Assembly: GCA_015256455.1 (NCBI GenBank) | Contig: JABZMB010000011.1 | Span: 1 to 33,852 of the forward strand | Source: Solobacterium sp. | GTDB lineage: Bacteria; Bacillota_I; Bacilli_A; Erysipelotrichales; Erysipelotrichaceae | DNA length: 33,852 nt | Direction: 5' to 3' | Part shown: one piece after another, positions 1 to 7,398 of the stretch | Layout: each line of letters begins with the position of its first letter | How positions within the stretch are numbered: the first letter of the stretch is position 1 | Made by a program: the position numbers and the translations under genes | The notes under the pieces: generated by a model | Seen by the model: the letters and a program-made list of their open reading frames with translations, nothing else | Told to the model about the DNA's origin: nothing | The model's database searches: none

Positions 1-26
1 AAAACCCTATACTTCTATAGGGTTTT
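1..26. terminator. Hairpin terminator of an upstream gene outside the window
   Basis: AAAACCCTATA and TATAGGGTTTT form a perfect 11-bp stem around a CTTC loop. The A and T ends make it usable on either strand. The gene it serves lies before position 1, so the hairpin itself may be clipped. Confidence 0.7.
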
Positions 27-27
27 A

Positions 28-36
28 TGCTAATAT
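28..36 (+). promoter_or_regulatory. Extended -10 promoter for rpsB-tsf
   Basis: TGcTAATAT is an extended -10 element directly after the upstream terminator hairpin. No good -35 is visible because that position falls inside the hairpin. Transcription would start near position 43 and leave a leader of about 155 nt before rpsB. The same TGn-TATAAT/TAAAAT style recurs at pyrH, rnjA, def and ftsW in this window, which supports the call. Confidence 0.4.
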
Positions 37-42
37 CATGAA

Positions 43-198
43 TGGCATCTTTTGTACTTTTGTTATGCAAAAGGAAGATGTACTTCTCACACAGTGAATT
101 CATTATCCCGTGCATATGGGTTCGCTATGAACATGCCGTATGTTGATGGTGTTCGAAACTGTGGTGGAAAACAACGGAAAGGTAGGTAAATAGAAAAT
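43..198 (+). promoter_or_regulatory. Putative structured rpsB leader
   Basis: This untranslated stretch of about 155 nt holds a hairpin at 46-80 (CATC and TTTTG on the left pair with CAAAA and GATG on the right, with a small bulge). A second, at about 114-139, pairs GCAT+GTTC with GAAC+ATGC. No open reading frame of note is present. In other bacteria S2 represses its own rpsB-tsf mRNA through the leader; that this leader does so is inference. Confidence 0.35.
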
Positions 199-1149
199 AT
201 GACTGTTGTTTCAATGAGGAAAATGTTAGAGAACGGCGTACACTTTGGTCACCAGACACGCAAGTGGAACCCAAAGATGAAGCAGTTCATCTACACAGCT
301 AAGAATGGTGTATATATCATCGACTTAGCAAAGACACAGGCTAAATTAGAAGTAGCCTATGATGCTTTAAAGAAGATTGCTGAAGATGGTGGAAAGATCT
401 TATTCGTAGGAACTAAGAAGCAAGCTCAGGCAACAATTCTTGAAGAAGCATTAAGAAGTGGAAGCTTCTACATCAACCAGAGATGGTTAGGTGGAACAAT
501 GACTAACTTCCGCACAATCCAGAAGTCAATCAAGAAGTTATTAGAGATTGAAGAAATGGAAGCAAACGGACAGTTAGCAGTTTACACAAAGAAGGAACAA
601 GCAGTTCTCTTACAAAAGAAGGAAAGACTTGAAAACTTCCTTGGCGGTATCAAGGGAATGAAGAAGTTGCCAGATGCAATCTTCGTTGTAGACCCATTAG
701 AGGAGCACAACGCAGTAGCTGAAGCACGTAAGTTAAACATCCCTGTATTCGCTTTAATCGATACAAATGCTGATCCAGATTTAGTAGACTTCCCAATCCC
801 TTCAAATGACGATGCAGTTCGTTCTATCAAGTTAATGGTAAGCGTAATTGCTGACGCTATCTTAGAAGCTAAGGGTGGTGTATTAGAAGTTGCTCACCAA
901 GAAGATGAGACAGCTGAAGACATCACAATGAAGGATGTAATCATCAACGTTGAACAGCAGGCTGCTGAATATGAACGTAAGAGAAGACAGAAGTTCGAAG
1001 AACGTCGTGCTCAGATGGCTCAACGTCGTGGAAACTACAATGGCGAACGCCGTGTATTCCGTAGAGACGCAAATGGAAACCGTCAGACAACACGTCCAGC
1101 TGCTGAAGCAGAAACTACAACAGCACCAGCTACTGAGGAGGCTAAGTAA
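199..1149 (+). CDS. rpsB: 30S ribosomal protein S2 with long charged C-terminal tail
   Basis: Small-subunit ribosomal protein S2, which binds late at the head/platform junction of the 30S subunit. The start reads MTVVSMRKMLENGVHFGHQ, the standard S2 opening, and QRWLGGTMTNF and the FALIDTNADPD stretch are also present. The S2 core ends near residue 226 of 316. Residues about 227-316 are an added tail: first acidic (HQEDETAED), then Arg/Lys-rich (about 255-295), then Ala/Thr/Glu-rich. E. coli S2 is about 241 residues, so the tail is a real extension. It is followed after two bases by tsf, the conserved rpsB-tsf pair, and expression is probably set by the leader in front. Identity is certain; the role of the tail is unknown. 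Confidence 0.98.
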   Translation: MTVVSMRKMLENGVHFGHQTRKWNPKMKQFIYTAKNGVYIIDLAKTQAKLEVAYDALKKIAEDGGKILFVGTKKQAQATILEEALRSGSFYINQRWLGGTMTNFRTIQKSIKKLLEIEEMEANGQLAVYTKKEQAVLLQKKERLENFLGGIKGMKKLPDAIFVVDPLEEHNAVAEARKLNIPVFALIDTNADPDLVDFPIPSNDDAVRSIKLMVSVIADAILEAKGGVLEVAHQEDETAEDITMKDVIINVEQQAAEYERKRRQKFEERRAQMAQRRGNYNGERRVFRRDANGNRQTTRPAAEAETTTAPATEEAK

Positions 1150-1151
1150 AA

Positions 1152-2039
1152 ATGGCAATTACAGCTGCTCAAGTAAAAGAATTGCGTGAATTAACAGGCG
1201 CAGGAATGATGGACTGTAAGAAGGCTCTTACAGAATGTGAAGGCGATATAAAGAAGGCTATTGACTGGCTTCGTGAAAAGGGTATTGCTAAGGCTGCTAA
1301 GAAGGAAGGCAGAATCGCTGCTGAAGGCTTAGCTAAGATCTTAATCGAAGGTAACAAGGCTGTTGTATTAGAAGTTAACTCTGAAACAGACTTCGTTGCT
1401 AAGAATGATCGTTTCTTAGCTCTATTAGATGAAGCTGCTAAGACAATCTTCAATTCTAACGCTAAGACTGTTGAAGAGGCATTAGCTCTTCCTACAGCAG
1501 AAGGTACATTGAATGATTCATTCATTGCTGCAGTTGCTATTATTGGTGAAAAGATTACATTAAGAAGATTCGAAATCGTTGAAAAGAGCGATGATGAATT
1601 ATTCGGTTCTTATACACACCAAGGTGGACGTATCGTTGCTGTTACAGTTGCTAAGGGTACATCAGATGCTCAAGTTGCTAAGAATATGGCAATGCAGGTT
1701 GCTTCTATGAACCCAACATATGTATCACGTGATGAAATGCCACAAGAAGTTGTAGCTCATGAACGTGAAGTTCAAGAAGGAATCATGGCAAATGATCCAA
1801 GCCTTGCAAATAAGCCTGAAAAGGTTAAGGCTGGAATCATTGAAGGTCGTGTATCTAAGTCATTACAGGATATGTGCTTAGTTGACCAGGAATACTTCTT
1901 AGATTCTAACCTCAAGTGCGGTCAGTACTTAAAGGAAAACAACGCTGAAGTTGTTAAGTTCGTTAAGTACATCGTAGGTGAAGGTATTGAAAAGAAGCAG
2001 GACGACTTTGCTGCTGAAGTAGCAGCAATGGCTAAGTAA
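1152..2039 (+). CDS. tsf: Translation elongation factor Ts
   Basis: Nucleotide exchange factor that releases GDP from EF-Tu in the cytoplasm. The N-terminal UBA-like domain (AAQVKELRELTGAGMMDCKK, residues about 4-23) and the TDFVAKN signature (near residue 78) that contacts EF-Tu are both present. The length of 295 residues is normal. The ribosome site GAGGAGG lies at the end of rpsB, about 10 nt before the ATG. It is co-transcribed with rpsB and followed at once by a strong terminator, so it ends the transcript here, whereas in many Bacillota pyrH and frr come next. Confidence 0.98.
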   Translation: MAITAAQVKELRELTGAGMMDCKKALTECEGDIKKAIDWLREKGIAKAAKKEGRIAAEGLAKILIEGNKAVVLEVNSETDFVAKNDRFLALLDEAAKTIFNSNAKTVEEALALPTAEGTLNDSFIAAVAIIGEKITLRRFEIVEKSDDELFGSYTHQGGRIVAVTVAKGTSDAQVAKNMAMQVASMNPTYVSRDEMPQEVVAHEREVQEGIMANDPSLANKPEKVKAGIIEGRVSKSLQDMCLVDQEYFLDSNLKCGQYLKENNAEVVKFVKYIVGEGIEKKQDDFAAEVAAMAK

Positions 2040-2054
2040 GAATTGCTCAAAGAG

Positions 2055-2084
2055 AGAGAACAACGTACAATGTTGTTCTCTTTT
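2055..2084 (+). terminator. Terminator of rpsB-tsf
   Basis: AGAGAACAAC pairs with GTTGTTCTCT around a 7-nt loop and is followed by TTTT. It lies 15 nt after the tsf stop codon. Confidence 0.9.
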
Positions 2085-2387
2085 GTATTTATTAAAATTG
2101 AACATTACAACTTTTTGTTGTTTTCAGCGACGAATAACGATAAAATTTATTTGTACACTTAATGCAAAGTGAGAATATAGAAGGCTATGATTTATGGTGG
2201 CAATAGTAGCTTAATGCGTTAACATTTCCGTAATATTTGTTACATAAAGAAACCTTTTATAAGAAAATCTTAAGATGTGAGCGTTACAGTGTACATAAAA
2301 TATTTTACAAAGTAGAATATTGTAGATAAATATTGTGGTACTCTATGTAGCTTTGTTTCTTTATCTGAAATACGGGTATTTATTAAG
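2085..2387. other. AT-rich intergenic region before the CnaB gene
   Basis: About 300 nt with no convincing gene. An 11-codon ATG frame at 2187-2222 is too short and weak to call. It holds several AT-rich -10-like stretches (around 2290-2345) but no promoter I would rank above the others. There is a 10-bp palindrome ATCTTAAGAT at 2267-2276. The promoter of the surface-protein gene must lie here, because a terminator precedes the region. Confidence 0.5.
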
Positions 2388-2435
2388 GGATATTCCTTGT
2401 AAATATCAATTTATGAATGGAAATTAAGGATATCC
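2388..2435 (+). promoter_or_regulatory. Inverted repeat in the 5' region of the CnaB gene
   Basis: GGATATtCCTT at 2388-2398 pairs with AAGGATATCC at 2426-2435 (10 bp plus one bulged T), leaving a 27-nt interior that can form a smaller AATTT/AAATT stem. It ends about 18 nt before the ribosome-binding site of the surface-protein gene. It has no T-run, so it is not a simple terminator. It could be an operator or a leader structure; which one is not decided by the sequence. Confidence 0.4.
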
Positions 2436-2470
2436 ACACTCATTTATGAAAACAGGGGAGGCTATATCGA

Positions 2471-4318
2471 ATGAATATGAAGAAATTTCAAAAGATATTT
2501 GTAATCTTGTGTGCTTTTATAATGTTATTGAGTGTTAACTATTCTGTTAATGCGATTGATACGTCCACACCAGGTTCTACTTCAACAGAAACAACTACAA
2601 CATCTACTCCTGGTAGTACACCAGCAGTAGCTACTCCTACGCCAACACCTACGACAACACCAAGTACACCGATTGATCCTAATGCGAAAGTTAGTTTTTT
2701 TGTAAGAAGTACTTGGACTGGTAATGATAAACCAGCTGTAATTATTCGTTTATTTGCCAATGGTGTAGAGAAAATTAATAAAGTTCGTGACCCATACAAC
2801 TATCAAGAAGTAAATGGCTATATTAGTAGCCAGTTAAATGCATGGCAGGTCGATTTCAATAACTTACCTAAGTATGATTCTGATGGTAAGGAAATTGAAT
2901 ATACTGTAAAACAAGATTTCTTTGAATCATATTTGTACGGTTGGAATAATTTTAAGTTTAAGACAGACCTAACAGGTGATGTGAATTCAGGATTTATCTT
3001 TGAAAATAAATCCCTCATTGATATTGAAGTTGGAAAGATGTGGAATGAAATTCCAGTATTCGTTATTCCTGGAACTCCTAGTCCAGCAGATCCACCGACG
3101 ATGGTGTCCCTTAATTCATCAGAATCTAAAAACTCTGTTACCTATGATACAGAGAAATTAAATGATCTTCTCGCTGAATCAGATGCGCTAGATGCTGCTG
3201 ATGATGTGCTTGAAGGAGCACGAGATACTTCAGCAGAAACTCCATTAGAGGAAATGTCTGCTGAAGAAAGACGTGAAGAAAATTTAAAGAAGTCTATCGT
3301 AGCTGTTCCAAACGCTATCACAGTTAATCTTTTAGCTGATGGCGTTGTTGTAGGAACAATGCAAATTACAAAGGAAGATGGATGGACTGGATATTTCCGT
3401 GATTACCTAAGATACGATGAAAATGATGGTCATGAGATTGTTTATACAGTTGAGGAAGTACCGGTTCCTGGCTACAAGACAGAATATATTAATAAACTAA
3501 TTAGTGGCCGTGTGATTAACGCGATTGTAAACCGCTCTGTTATTGACATTAATGTTCAAAAGAAGTGGGAAGGTAAGATTCAAGGACCTGTAAATGTAAC
3601 ATTATATCGTAAATTTAAAACTGTTGAATTTGATTGGAGCTTCTATAAGAATATAACCACAGAACATGAAGAAGAAGTCGCAACAGTCGAATTAAATGAA
3701 GCGAATAATTGGAAACATACCTTCGAAGATTTATATGAATTCTATTCAGTAGAAGGTGAAGATCCTGTTATTTATGAGTATTATGTAAAAGAAGATCCAG
3801 TTGCTGGATATAATACTGTAATCACTGGTAATCATAAGGATGGCTTTACGATTACAAATACTAATACTACTGATTTAATTGATATTCCAGTTGAAAAGAA
3901 ATGGGATGGAGATCCTGCAGATAGTACTAAGGTTACATTACTAGCAAATGGTGAAGAAGTAGAAACAGTTGAATTAAATGAAGCGAACAGTTGGAAGCAC
4001 TTATTTACAGGTTTACAGAAATACAACAATGATGGTTCAGAAGTTGCATATACTGTAAAAGAAGTTGGTGAAACTGCTAGCGTAATTGAGTTAGATGGCA
4101 AGAAGTTCAATGTAGAATATACAGGAAATGCTGCGGATGGATTTATAGTTACAAATAAAAAGCCAATCGATCCACCAACTCCTACACCTACACCAACTCC
4201 ACCTACAACACCAAAGACAAGTGATAATAGTCATGTGATGTCATACGCATTACTAACACTATTATCTGCGTTCTTCGTTGTGATTATTGCTTCAAAGCGT
4301 ATTAAATATTCAAATTAG
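2471..4318 (+). CDS. Secreted, wall-anchored CnaB-repeat surface protein
   Basis: A probable sortase-anchored surface protein or adhesin stalk of 615 residues. A signal peptide covers about residues 1-28 (basic start, hydrophobic core, cut after SVNA), followed by a Thr/Pro linker to about 71. Four CnaB-type domains follow: 72-180, 183-356, 359-466 and 470-565. Repeats 2-4 carry the Lys (K189, K364, K476), the Glu (E329, E441, E531) and a terminal Asn expected for an internal isopeptide bond. Repeat 1 has S80 and Q148 instead. Repeat 2 holds an acidic insert at about 200-282. The C-terminus has a PT-rich spacer, an unusual sorting motif PKTSD (581-585, no Leu, Ser for Gly), a hydrophobic span and the tail KRIKYSN. 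The ribosome site AGGGGAGG lies 9 nt before the ATG. No sortase gene is nearby. Ligand unknown. Confidence 0.9.
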   Translation: MNMKKFQKIFVILCAFIMLLSVNYSVNAIDTSTPGSTSTETTTTSTPGSTPAVATPTPTPTTTPSTPIDPNAKVSFFVRSTWTGNDKPAVIIRLFANGVEKINKVRDPYNYQEVNGYISSQLNAWQVDFNNLPKYDSDGKEIEYTVKQDFFESYLYGWNNFKFKTDLTGDVNSGFIFENKSLIDIEVGKMWNEIPVFVIPGTPSPADPPTMVSLNSSESKNSVTYDTEKLNDLLAESDALDAADDVLEGARDTSAETPLEEMSAEERREENLKKSIVAVPNAITVNLLADGVVVGTMQITKEDGWTGYFRDYLRYDENDGHEIVYTVEEVPVPGYKTEYINKLISGRVINAIVNRSVIDINVQKKWEGKIQGPVNVTLYRKFKTVEFDWSFYKNITTEHEEEVATVELNEANNWKHTFEDLYEFYSVEGEDPVIYEYYVKEDPVAGYNTVITGNHKDGFTITNTNTTDLIDIPVEKKWDGDPADSTKVTLLANGEEVETVELNEANSWKHLFTGLQKYNNDGSEVAYTVKEVGETASVIELDGKKFNVEYTGNAADGFIVTNKKPIDPPTPTPTPTPPTTPKTSDNSHVMSYALLTLLSAFFVVIIASKRIKYSN

Positions 4319-4325
4319 TAAAATG

Positions 4326-4357
4326 AAAACTCTTTACGAATAGGTAAAGAGTTTTTT
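4326..4357. terminator. Bidirectional terminator between the CnaB gene and ppx
   Basis: AAAACTCTTTAC and GTAAAGAGTTTT form a 12-bp stem with a 6-nt loop. T-runs follow on both strands, so it can end the surface-protein transcript on plus and the convergent phosphatase transcript on minus. Confidence 0.9.
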
Positions 4358-5236
4358 CTACATTAACTTTTTTTCTTTTAATCGAATCTGAAGGAAACCT
4401 TCGCGAATACCGGTTTTAGAAATAAGAATACGCTTTGCTCGATAGATTCTAGCAATCTCTAAAATCATATGTAATCCAGGAAGAAAGACTGGTTGACGAC
4501 TAGGGTCTACATTTGCTTTCATGGCTTCTTCAAAAGTATATTCATGCATGCATAACTTATCGAATATTTCTTGAAGTTTTGTAACTTCAATAGTGAATTC
4601 CTCATGAAAGAGGGCTTGATACACTTTTCCTGCTGCACGCATTGTTCCACCAATACCAATCAACTCCTCACAAGTGATATTAAGAGAAGGGTATTCTCTA
4701 CGTGCAGAAAGAATTTCTCTTTCACATTCTGGAGTATCAATTGGTAGATGACGTAGACGTACACATCCAAGTGGGAAACTCATCGCATCAATTGGTTGTC
4801 CGTTTTTAAATGAAATTAATTCAGTAGAACCACCACCAACATCGAATGCGATACCGTTTGTAAGATTTGGATAGGAGTACTTTGTGCCTAAGAAATCATA
4901 GAGAGCTTCTTCATTTCCACTAAGTGGATAGATTTCCCATCCTGTTGTTTGAAGGGATTGTACGAGTTCTTCTTGGTTTTGAATGCGACAAGGTTCTGTA
5001 ATATCCGCAAATCGATATTGTACTTGCATTTCATCAAGTTTATCTGCGTAGGATTGTAATACTTCCGTCGCTTTATGAATTCCTTCTTTTGACATGATTC
5101 TATCTTCATCAACATAGTCAATTAAATGTGCTGGAGTAGAAATATGTAAGATAGCTGTAGGGTAATTTTCGACTATCTTATAGACTAATAAGACGATGGT
5201 ATTAGAGCCGATATCGGCAATTGCGTACTGTGTCAT
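4358..5236 (-). CDS. Short Ppx/GppA family exopolyphosphatase or pppGpp phosphatase
   Basis: Member of the ASKHA-fold Ppx/GppA phosphatases, which cut terminal phosphate from polyphosphate or convert pppGpp to ppGpp. The first phosphate loop ADIGSNT is at residues 7-13, the catalytic-Glu motif SGNEEA at 106-111 and the second phosphate loop DVGGGSTEL at 132-140. At 292 residues it holds only the two actin-like lobes; the C-terminal HD-type domain of E. coli Ppx is absent, as in other short forms. The ribosome site GAGG lies about 8 nt before the ATG. It is transcribed alone on the minus strand and sits between tsf and pyrH. Substrate choice cannot be told from sequence. Confidence 0.88.
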   Translation of the reverse strand: MTQYAIADIGSNTIVLLVYKIVENYPTAILHISTPAHLIDYVDEDRIMSKEGIHKATEVLQSYADKLDEMQVQYRFADITEPCRIQNQEELVQSLQTTGWEIYPLSGNEEALYDFLGTKYSYPNLTNGIAFDVGGGSTELISFKNGQPIDAMSFPLGCVRLRHLPIDTPECEREILSARREYPSLNITCEELIGIGGTMRAAGKVYQALFHEEFTIEVTKLQEIFDKLCMHEYTFEEAMKANVDPSRQPVFLPGLHMILEIARIYRAKRILISKTGIREGFLQIRLKEKKLM

Positions 5237-5298
5237 AGAATAACCTCACTGTTATCATTTAAACATATATAAAAAGGAATGAAAACTCTTTCTAGCAA

Positions 5299-5307
5299 TG
5301 CTATAAT
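5299..5307 (+). promoter_or_regulatory. Extended -10 promoter for pyrH-frr
   Basis: TGcTATAAT is a perfect extended -10. The -35 position holds only TGAAAA-like sequence. It lies 31 nt before the pyrH start, so the leader is short, and a GGAGG ribosome site is at 5325-5329. It gives pyrH-frr a promoter of its own, now separate from rpsB-tsf. Confidence 0.75.
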
Positions 5308-5338
5308 ACTATAGAAATACATATGGAGGAAAAACATC

Positions 5339-6052
5339 ATGTATAAACGAGTTCTGTTGAAACTAAGCGGAGAAGCTTTAGCAGGGAATGAAAAGAACTT
5401 TGATCCAAGCATCTTACAAAATCTTGCTTTGGAAATCAAAGAAGCACAGAAATTAGGAATTCAAATTGCTATCGTTGTTGGTGGAGGTAACTTCATTCGC
5501 GGAAAAGTAGTTGAAGGATTAGGAATTGATCGAGTACAAGGCGACAATATGGGCATGTTAGCAACTGTTATCAATGCTCTAGCAATACAATCATCTCTTG
5601 AAGGTATCGGTGTTGATACTAGGGTAATGACAAGTATTGAAATGTCTAAGGTTGCTGAACCATTTATTCAGCGTAGAGCGATTCGTCACTTGGAAAAGGG
5701 TAGAGTTGTTATCTTTGGTGGAGGAACTGGAAGTCCATACTTCTCAACTGATACAACAGCAGCTTTAAGAGCAAGTGAAATTAAAGCAGAAGTTATCTTA
5801 ATGGCTAAGAATAGTGTAGATGGTGTGTATAGCGCAGATCCTAAGAAGGATCCAAATGCGAAGAAGTATACACATCTAACATATATGGATTTATTAAATA
5901 AAGGATTACAAGTCATGGATTCCACTGCTACAAGCATGTGCATGGATAATGACATGGAACTCATGGTATTTAACATGAATGAAAAGGACAATATCGTCAA
6001 AGCAATGAAGGGCGAAAAGATTGGAACAATCATTAATAAGGAGGAAAAGTAA
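5339..6052 (+). CDS. pyrH: UMP kinase
   Basis: Phosphorylates UMP to UDP with ATP; a hexameric amino-acid-kinase-fold enzyme of pyrimidine nucleotide synthesis. LKLSGEAL (7-14) and VVGGGNFIRG (46-55) form the nucleotide and phosphate loops. The region FGGGTGSPYFSTDTTAALRA (about 121-140) binds UMP, and AKNSVDGVYSADPKK follows. The length of 237 residues is typical. frr begins 2 nt after the stop codon, so the two are co-transcribed and probably translationally coupled. Confidence 0.98.
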   Translation: MYKRVLLKLSGEALAGNEKNFDPSILQNLALEIKEAQKLGIQIAIVVGGGNFIRGKVVEGLGIDRVQGDNMGMLATVINALAIQSSLEGIGVDTRVMTSIEMSKVAEPFIQRRAIRHLEKGRVVIFGGGTGSPYFSTDTTAALRASEIKAEVILMAKNSVDGVYSADPKKDPNAKKYTHLTYMDLLNKGLQVMDSTATSMCMDNDMELMVFNMNEKDNIVKAMKGEKIGTIINKEEK

Positions 6053-6054
6053 TA

Positions 6055-6603
6055 ATGGCATACGCAATCGTTGATTCCAGCGCAGTAAAGATGGATAAGG
6101 TTATCGAACATCTACAATCAGAATTGAACACAGTACGTACAGGTGCAGCTAACGTTAAGATGTTAGACCGTGTTGAAGTGGACTACTATGGTTCTCCAAC
6201 ACCACTAAATCAGATTGCGGCTTTATCTGTTTCTGAAGGTCGTACACTTGTGATTAAGCCTTATGACCCAAGTAGCTTAAAGGCTATTGAACATGCATGT
6301 AATGAAGCAGACTTAGGTATTGCACCATCTAATGATGGAACAGTTGTACGCTTAACAGTTCCACAGTTAACGGGTGATACACGTAAGGAAATGACAAAGA
6401 AGGTTGATAAGATGGCTGAAGAATGCAAGATTCAAATCCGTAATATCCGCCGTGACGCAATGTCTGTTGTAAAGAAGGATAAGACAATGGATGAAGACAC
6501 TCAGAAGGATTGTGAAAACGAGATTCAGAAGCTTACTGACAAGTATGTTAAGAAGATCGATGATTTAGCAGCTGCTAAGAGTGCTGAAGTATTAAAGGTT
6601 TAG
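6055..6603 (+). CDS. frr: Ribosome recycling factor
   Basis: Splits the post-termination ribosome together with EF-G. The 182-residue, two-domain protein shows the family sequence ELNTVRTGAANVKMLDRVEV near the start, the hinge/domain II segment SPTPLNQIAALSV, and the long C-terminal helix with VRLTVPQLTGDTRKEM and IRNIRRDA. A GGAGG ribosome site is inside the end of pyrH. The stop codon is followed by a terminator at 6624, ending the pyrH-frr unit. Confidence 0.98.
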   Translation: MAYAIVDSSAVKMDKVIEHLQSELNTVRTGAANVKMLDRVEVDYYGSPTPLNQIAALSVSEGRTLVIKPYDPSSLKAIEHACNEADLGIAPSNDGTVVRLTVPQLTGDTRKEMTKKVDKMAEECKIQIRNIRRDAMSVVKKDKTMDEDTQKDCENEIQKLTDKYVKKIDDLAAAKSAEVLKV

Positions 6604-6623
6604 TTTTAAAATTATACTTTATG

Positions 6624-6652
6624 ATCAGTCTGTGTATCAGGCTGATTTTTTT
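6624..6652 (+). terminator. Terminator of pyrH-frr
   Basis: ATCAGTCTG pairs with CAGGCTGAT (9 bp with one G-U) around TGTAT and runs into seven T residues. Confidence 0.9.
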
Positions 6653-6664
6653 GTAGTAAAAAGG

Positions 6665-6670
6665 TATAAT
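6665..6670 (+). promoter_or_regulatory. -10 element of the uppS operon promoter
   Basis: A consensus TATAAT lies 23 nt before the uppS start, just after the frr terminator. The -35 position overlaps the terminator and is a poor match, so strength is uncertain. Confidence 0.5.
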
Positions 6671-6693
6671 AAGATAGTTAGTGGAGAATTGAT

Positions 6694-7398
6694 ATGAATA
6701 CATGTAAACACTTAGCGATTATCATGGATGGCAATGGTAGATGGGCCAAGGCACAAGGAAAACCTCGTACAGCAGGACATCTAGTCGGAAGTGATAATGT
6801 TCGTACCATCGCAATTGCGGCAGATGAGATGGGAATTGAATATCTTACACTCTATGCTTTCTCAACTGAGAACTGGAAACGAACAGCTGATGAAGTAAAC
6901 TACATTATGAAATTACCAGCATTCTTCTTTAAAAAGTATATGCAGGAGTTCTTAGATAGAGGCTTCCGTATGCGTATGATTGGGGAATTGGATATGTTGC
7001 CAAAGGCAACACAAAAGGTATTACGTGATGCGGAGGAAGAATCAAAAGACAATCACGGCTTATCGCTCAATATCTGTATGAACTATGGCTCTAGACGAGA
7101 AATCTTACTTGCGGCAAGAAAGTACGCGCAGGATGTTGTGGATGGCAAAGCTACACTGGATATAGAAGAGGAAGACTTTGATCAATACATGATGACAAAG
7201 GATTTTCCACCTGTTGATCTTTTAATTCGTACAAGTGGCGAACAACGTATTTCGAACTATTTATTATGGCAGATTGCTTATGCGGAGCTAGAGTTTGTAC
7301 CAGAATCATGGCCAGAGTTTACTCCAGAGGTATTAAAACGCTGCCTAGAGGAATATCAAAATCGTGATCGACGATTTGGAGGAGTTAAGAATGTCTAA
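6694..7398 (+). CDS. uppS: Undecaprenyl diphosphate synthase (cis-prenyltransferase)
   Basis: Adds eight isopentenyl units in cis to farnesyl diphosphate to make the C55 lipid carrier for wall glycans. HLAIIMDGNGRWA (6-18) includes the catalytic Asp12 and the phosphate-binding GNGR. YAFSTENWKR is the second family motif, and R179-TSGEQR-185-IS with ELEFV are the IPP-binding motifs. The length of 234 residues is normal. The end overlaps the start of cdsA by 8 bp. With dxr downstream, the operon links precursor synthesis with the carrier. Confidence 0.97.
   Translation: MNTCKHLAIIMDGNGRWAKAQGKPRTAGHLVGSDNVRTIAIAADEMGIEYLTLYAFSTENWKRTADEVNYIMKLPAFFFKKYMQEFLDRGFRMRMIGELDMLPKATQKVLRDAEEESKDNHGLSLNICMNYGSRREILLAARKYAQDVVDGKATLDIEEEDFDQYMMTKDFPPVDLLIRTSGEQRISNYLLWQIAYAELEFVPESWPEFTPEVLKRCLEEYQNRDRRFGGVKNV

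Noticed and set aside
883..1158. Opposite-strand reading frames over rpsB, tsf and other genes
   Set aside because: They are antisense shadows of strongly coded genes, with no ribosome sites or family motifs.
2187..2222. 11-codon ATG frame in the long region before the CnaB gene
   Set aside because: Too short, with AAGG only 3 nt before the ATG and no sign of codon selection.
2620..2680. CCTACACC-like tandem DNA repeat in the surface-protein gene
   Set aside because: It is codon-level Thr/Pro repetition of a wall-spanning linker with varied third bases, not a clean satellite. The same holds near 4170-4215 and 13030-13200.
7364..7390. GTG start of cdsA adding nine residues
   Set aside because: The extension lies inside uppS and its sequence is that of the Shine-Dalgarno for the ATG at 7391.
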